DNA of 64,000 nt from Pyropia yezoensis (taxonomy: Eukaryota > Rhodophyta > Bangiophyceae > Bangiales > Bangiaceae). The stretch's first letter is position 1. Each line of letters starts with the position of its first letter. This document shows positions 61,513 through 64,000 of this stretch, piece by piece. Under the pieces are notes generated by a model. It made no database searches and was not told where the DNA came from. It saw only the letters and a list, made by a program, of their open reading frames with translations. The translations under genes and the position numbers were made by a program. Location of the stretch: contig CM020620.1 in NCBI GenBank assembly GCA_009829735.1, forward strand, positions 27,312,951-27,376,950, read 5' to 3'.

Positions 61513-62724
61513 ATGGGGCCCGCCGCGTCGGACGTGCCCGCCGACGCACCCCCCGCGTGCCCTGGTACCACCTCAGAGGCGGCGGGCACCACCGACGCGT
61601 GCGTGGGGTGCCCCAACGCCACCGCGTGTGCGTCGGGGTCGGGGTCGGCGGCGGCGGGCGGTGGGGGCGCGCCCACCGCCGAGGCGGCCGCCCTGGCGTC
61701 GCGCATGCGGCGGGTGCGGCACAAGCTGCTCGTCCTCAGTGGCAAGGGGGGGGTGGGCAAGAGCACCCTTGCCGCCCAGCTCGCGATGGCCCTCGCGGCG
61801 GGCGCGGCCGCCGACGCACCCCCCGCCGCGGCCAACGGTGCGGGCGGCGTCACTGGCGGCGACGGCGGCGGCGGGCTTGACGGCGGCGGCGGGGGCGGCG
61901 GCGACAGCGACAGTGCGGGGGCGGACGCAGAGGAGGAGCCGCTGGAGGTGGGCCTCCTTGACGTGGACATTTGTGGGCCGTCGGCGCCCCACCTGCTTGG
62001 CGTCACCGCCGCGGAGGTTCGCCAGACGGCGGGTGGCTGGGAGCCCGTCTACGCGGCTGACAACCTGGCGGTGATGAGCATAGGGTTCATGTTGCCCGCG
62101 TCGGACGAGGCCATCATCTGGCGGGGTGCCCGCAAGACGGGCCTCATCCGCCAGTTCCTCCGGGACGTGGCGTGGGGGGAGCTCGACTACCTTGTCGTCG
62201 ACGCGCCGCCGGGCACCAGTGACGAGCACATCTCGCTGGTGCAGGCGCTCATGGCCAAGCCCACCGACGTCGACGGTGGCCCATCGTCGGGTGGCGTGAC
62301 GGCCGCCATCATCGTCACCACCCCCCAGGAGGTGTCCCTCCTGGACGTCCGCAAGGGCATCTCCTTTTGCACCAAGGCGGGTCTGCCCGTCCTGGGGGTG
62401 GTGGAAAACATGGCGGGCTTTGTGTGCCCCCACTGCGCGGGGTGCACGGACATTTTCGCGCCCTCGTCGGGGGGGGCCGCCGCGCTCGCCGCTGCAACGG
62501 GGGTGCCCCTCCTCGGCCGCATCCCGCTGGACCCGGCGCTGGGCGCCGCAGGGGAGCGGGGCGTGTCGGCGTTTGCGGGGGGGAAGGGGAAGAGCAGCAG
62601 CCCGGGCGTGGCCGCCCTGCGGTCGCTGGTGGGGGCGGTCAAGGCGGCGGTTGCGGCCACTGAGGCGAGAGGAGTGGGGGGGGGGGGTGGGGGGGCGCCC
62701 GCGGGGGGGGCCCCGCCGGGCTAG
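61513..62724 (+). CDS. NBP35: NBP35/NUBP1-type cytosolic Fe-S cluster scaffold ATPase, 403 aa
   Basis: This is a P-loop ATPase of the Mrp/NBP35 family that assembles and hands on 4Fe-4S clusters in the cytosolic iron-sulphur (CIA) pathway. The N terminus has the NBP35 cysteine signature C-x13-C-x2-C-x5-C at Cys16, 30, 33 and 39, which Cfd1/NUBP2 lacks. The deviant Walker A GKGGVGKST starts near residue 77. DVDICGPSAPHLLGV, IGFMLPASDEAIIWRG, YLVVDAPPGTSDEHISL and IVTTPQEVSLLDVRKG follow. The C-terminal bridging CxxC is Cys305/Cys308 in VCPHCAGC. A Gly/Ala/Asp insert after Walker A and a Gly-rich tail are lineage-specific. ATG 61513 (context CTGCCATGG) gives the conserved N terminus. Plants and algae often keep NBP35 without Cfd1. 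The stop is TAG. Confidence 0.92.
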   Translation: MGPAASDVPADAPPACPGTTSEAAGTTDACVGCPNATACASGSGSAAAGGGGAPTAEAAALASRMRRVRHKLLVLSGKGGVGKSTLAAQLAMALAAGAAADAPPAAANGAGGVTGGDGGGGLDGGGGGGGDSDSAGADAEEEPLEVGLLDVDICGPSAPHLLGVTAAEVRQTAGGWEPVYAADNLAVMSIGFMLPASDEAIIWRGARKTGLIRQFLRDVAWGELDYLVVDAPPGTSDEHISLVQALMAKPTDVDGGPSSGGVTAAIIVTTPQEVSLLDVRKGISFCTKAGLPVLGVVENMAGFVCPHCAGCTDIFAPSSGGAAALAAATGVPLLGRIPLDPALGAAGERGVSAFAGGKGKSSSPGVAALRSLVGAVKAAVAATEARGVGGGGGGAPAGGAPPG

Positions 62725-63345
62725 GCCGTCGCCTCGCCGGCCTGGCAGGCTGTGTATTGATTTTGCGGCGTGCGCGCCGCGGGGGGGGCGCGGGCTGGTT
62801 GACTGGGGCCCGCCCCCGAGAGCGCCCGCGTGGCTCACCATTGGGCAGCGTTGTCGCCCTGAGGTGGTGTCTGGCGGTAGGGCAGTTCCTCCCCCTGCGT
62901 GCGTGTGCATGGGTAGCGTGCGGGGGGCGGCCGCTGGCCCACGACAGGCGCCGGCATGTAGCTGTGGCCTTCATCACCTCCGTGCTGCGGCCGGCCCGGC
63001 CGTTGGTGTCCTGCTGAGAGGAGTGACACCGTCGACATAGGAACAGCCGGACTGTCTGGCTTGTGGCGCCACTGTTTAGTGCTTCATGCCATCACGCCGT
63101 GCGGAACTGGGGGTGGTACAAGTGGAGTACTTTTGGGGGATGGTTAGCCCGCGTGTGCTTGTCCAGCTCGTAAAGAAGAGAAGGTGGGCAGGGTCCCAGA
63201 AGCGTGCACGCCATCAGTAATGCTTCACCCCAGCCAACGCAAACCCAGGGGCCTGCAGCGGGGCATCCGCCCGCCCCAGCCCCATGCAGCGCAGTCATTA
63301 CCCCACGCACGAAGGGCCCCCCCACCGGCCCCACGGGGGCCATTC
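62725..63345. other. Convergent 3' region between NBP35 and SNF1-like kinase genes
   Basis: No gene, RNA or repeat was recognised in this stretch. Confidence 0.5.
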
Positions 63346-64000
63346 CTACAACCTCAGCTCGGCCATGAGCTCGTCGGCAGCCTTGATAAACGGGAACAAA
63401 TCCCCGTCGAGGCGGTGGAGGTCGACGTGGAAGAAGCACCCATACTTGAACAGCTGCAGACACAGCCGGACCGGGACGGCCCAGCTCTCACGCTCCACCA
63501 GCACCCGGATCTGGAAGCTCTGCGCCGGCGGGGTCTTCCACTTCCACCGCAACGCCGCGAGCGCGCGGTACAGCTCCGCCATGACCACCGACGCAGACGC
63601 CAGGTGGCTGGTCACGCCCAGGCTCCACCGCCGCCGCGGCTGGTAGGCAGGGGTGACGATCGATGCAGGGCTGGTTGTCGTCATGGCAGTCGACGTGGGG
63701 GATGTTGGAGCAGACGGCCTCGCCTGCTGGTGCCCACCCCGGCCATCTTCCGCACCACCGCCGGTCGAGCTGCCAGACTGCGGGGGAGCGCCACTACTGC
63801 TGCCACCCCCACCCGGCGCCGGGACTGGCCGTCCGTTGGGTAGGCCACCCTCGGTCTCATTGTCGGCCATGGCCGGGTCGTCCGCCTTGAGGTCGTTGGT
63901 GCTGACACCACCACCTCCCCCAATGCCACTGCCGATTCCCCGGGAGGCTTCCGCAGCCGCCGCAGCGGCGGCCGCGGCCTCTGCCGGGTCCACAACCCGC
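63346..64000 (-). CDS. SNF1/AMPK/SnRK1 catalytic-subunit kinase, C-terminal part only
   Basis: The frame is cut by the right window edge, so the kinase domain is not visible. After an Ala/Gly/Ser-rich linker the last 95 or so residues match the AMPK alpha/SnRK1 C-terminal (KA1-like, beta/gamma-subunit-binding) domain. RRRWSLGVTSHLASASVVMA corresponds to KWALGLQSRAHPREIM in plant SnRK1. ALAALRWKWKTP matches the LNVCWKKIG block, LCLQLFKYGCFFHVDLHRLD matches FEIQLYKTREDKYLLDLQRV, and the end DELMAELRL matches AAFLTQLRVL. This kinase family senses low energy. The stop is TAG. Another KA1-bearing kinase (a CIPK/SnRK3 or MARK relative) is possible, but the order of blocks fits SnRK1 best. Confidence 0.8.
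   Translation of the reverse strand, partial: RVVDPAEAAAAAAAAAEASRGIGSGIGGGGGVSTNDLKADDPAMADNETEGGLPNGRPVPAPGGGGSSSGAPPQSGSSTGGGAEDGRGGHQQARPSAPTSPTSTAMTTTSPASIVTPAYQPRRRWSLGVTSHLASASVVMAELYRALAALRWKWKTPPAQSFQIRVLVERESWAVPVRLCLQLFKYGCFFHVDLHRLDGDLFPFIKAADELMAELRL

Overview
The window is very GC-rich, intron-poor nuclear DNA from a photosynthetic eukaryote. The right-hand 9 kb holds ordinary host genes: a plastid-targeted ribosomal protein L10, a phosphatidylinositol 4-kinase of the beta type, an NBP35-type cytosolic iron-sulphur assembly ATPase, and the C-terminal (KA1-like) end of an SNF1/AMPK/SnRK1 kinase. Single-exon genes, high GC, Ala/Gly-rich low-complexity inserts and a nuclear gene for plastid L10 suit an alga. 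A bangialean red alga (Porphyra/Pyropia type) is my best guess, but that is inference from composition and gene style only.

The left 54 kb is accessory DNA. From left to right it holds: a small minus-strand hypothetical gene (1.1-1.7 kb); a 39-bp minisatellite; a relic of a ParB-like gene with an 87-bp amplification (4.9-5.5 kb); a GC minisatellite; a RING-like protein with a SUMO-interaction motif (8.2-9.2 kb); and a complete-looking hAT transposon (10659-17917, 18-bp terminal inverted repeats, 8-bp target duplication, 883-aa transposase). Next comes a tandem array of about 350-bp leader cassettes that runs into a decayed gene with Arg/Gly repeats, a ParB-like domain and a 2OG-Fe(II)-dioxygenase-like domain (19.5-24.6 kb). 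After it lies an intact 4.3-kb gene fusing a bacterial-type amino-DNA-methyltransferase to a SET domain (25.3-29.6 kb). A minus-strand gene follows, split by a very young Ty3/Gypsy LTR retrotransposon (30235-40803). A second copy of the leader-cassette array then feeds a giant Sen1/Upf1-like helicase frame (43.5-50.7 kb). An iteron-like array of palindromes (50.7-51.1 kb) and a Fanzor/TnpB-like RNA-guided nuclease gene (52.4-54.3 kb) complete the region. No capsid, polymerase-B or packaging gene was recognised outside the LTR element.

Two kinds of repeated signal tie the accessory genes together. One is a palindrome, CGCGTTATGTACATAACGCG, found at 11 places: near the ParB relic, in front of the methyltransferase-SET gene, and behind the helicase. 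The other is a leader module (alternating GC/ATGC tract, about 76-bp minisatellite, then 350-bp cassettes). Each cassette carries what looks like a 51-nt mini-exon between a pyrimidine-tract acceptor and a GTGCGT donor. It stands before both large genes, and a degenerate copy stands before the small gene at 1.1-1.7 kb. I read the region as one or more large, partly decayed mobile elements encoding DNA- and chromatin-modifying functions (DNA methyltransferase, SET, 2OG oxygenase, ParB-like protein, helicase), later hit by hAT and LTR insertions. That unity is inference: I found no termini for such an element.
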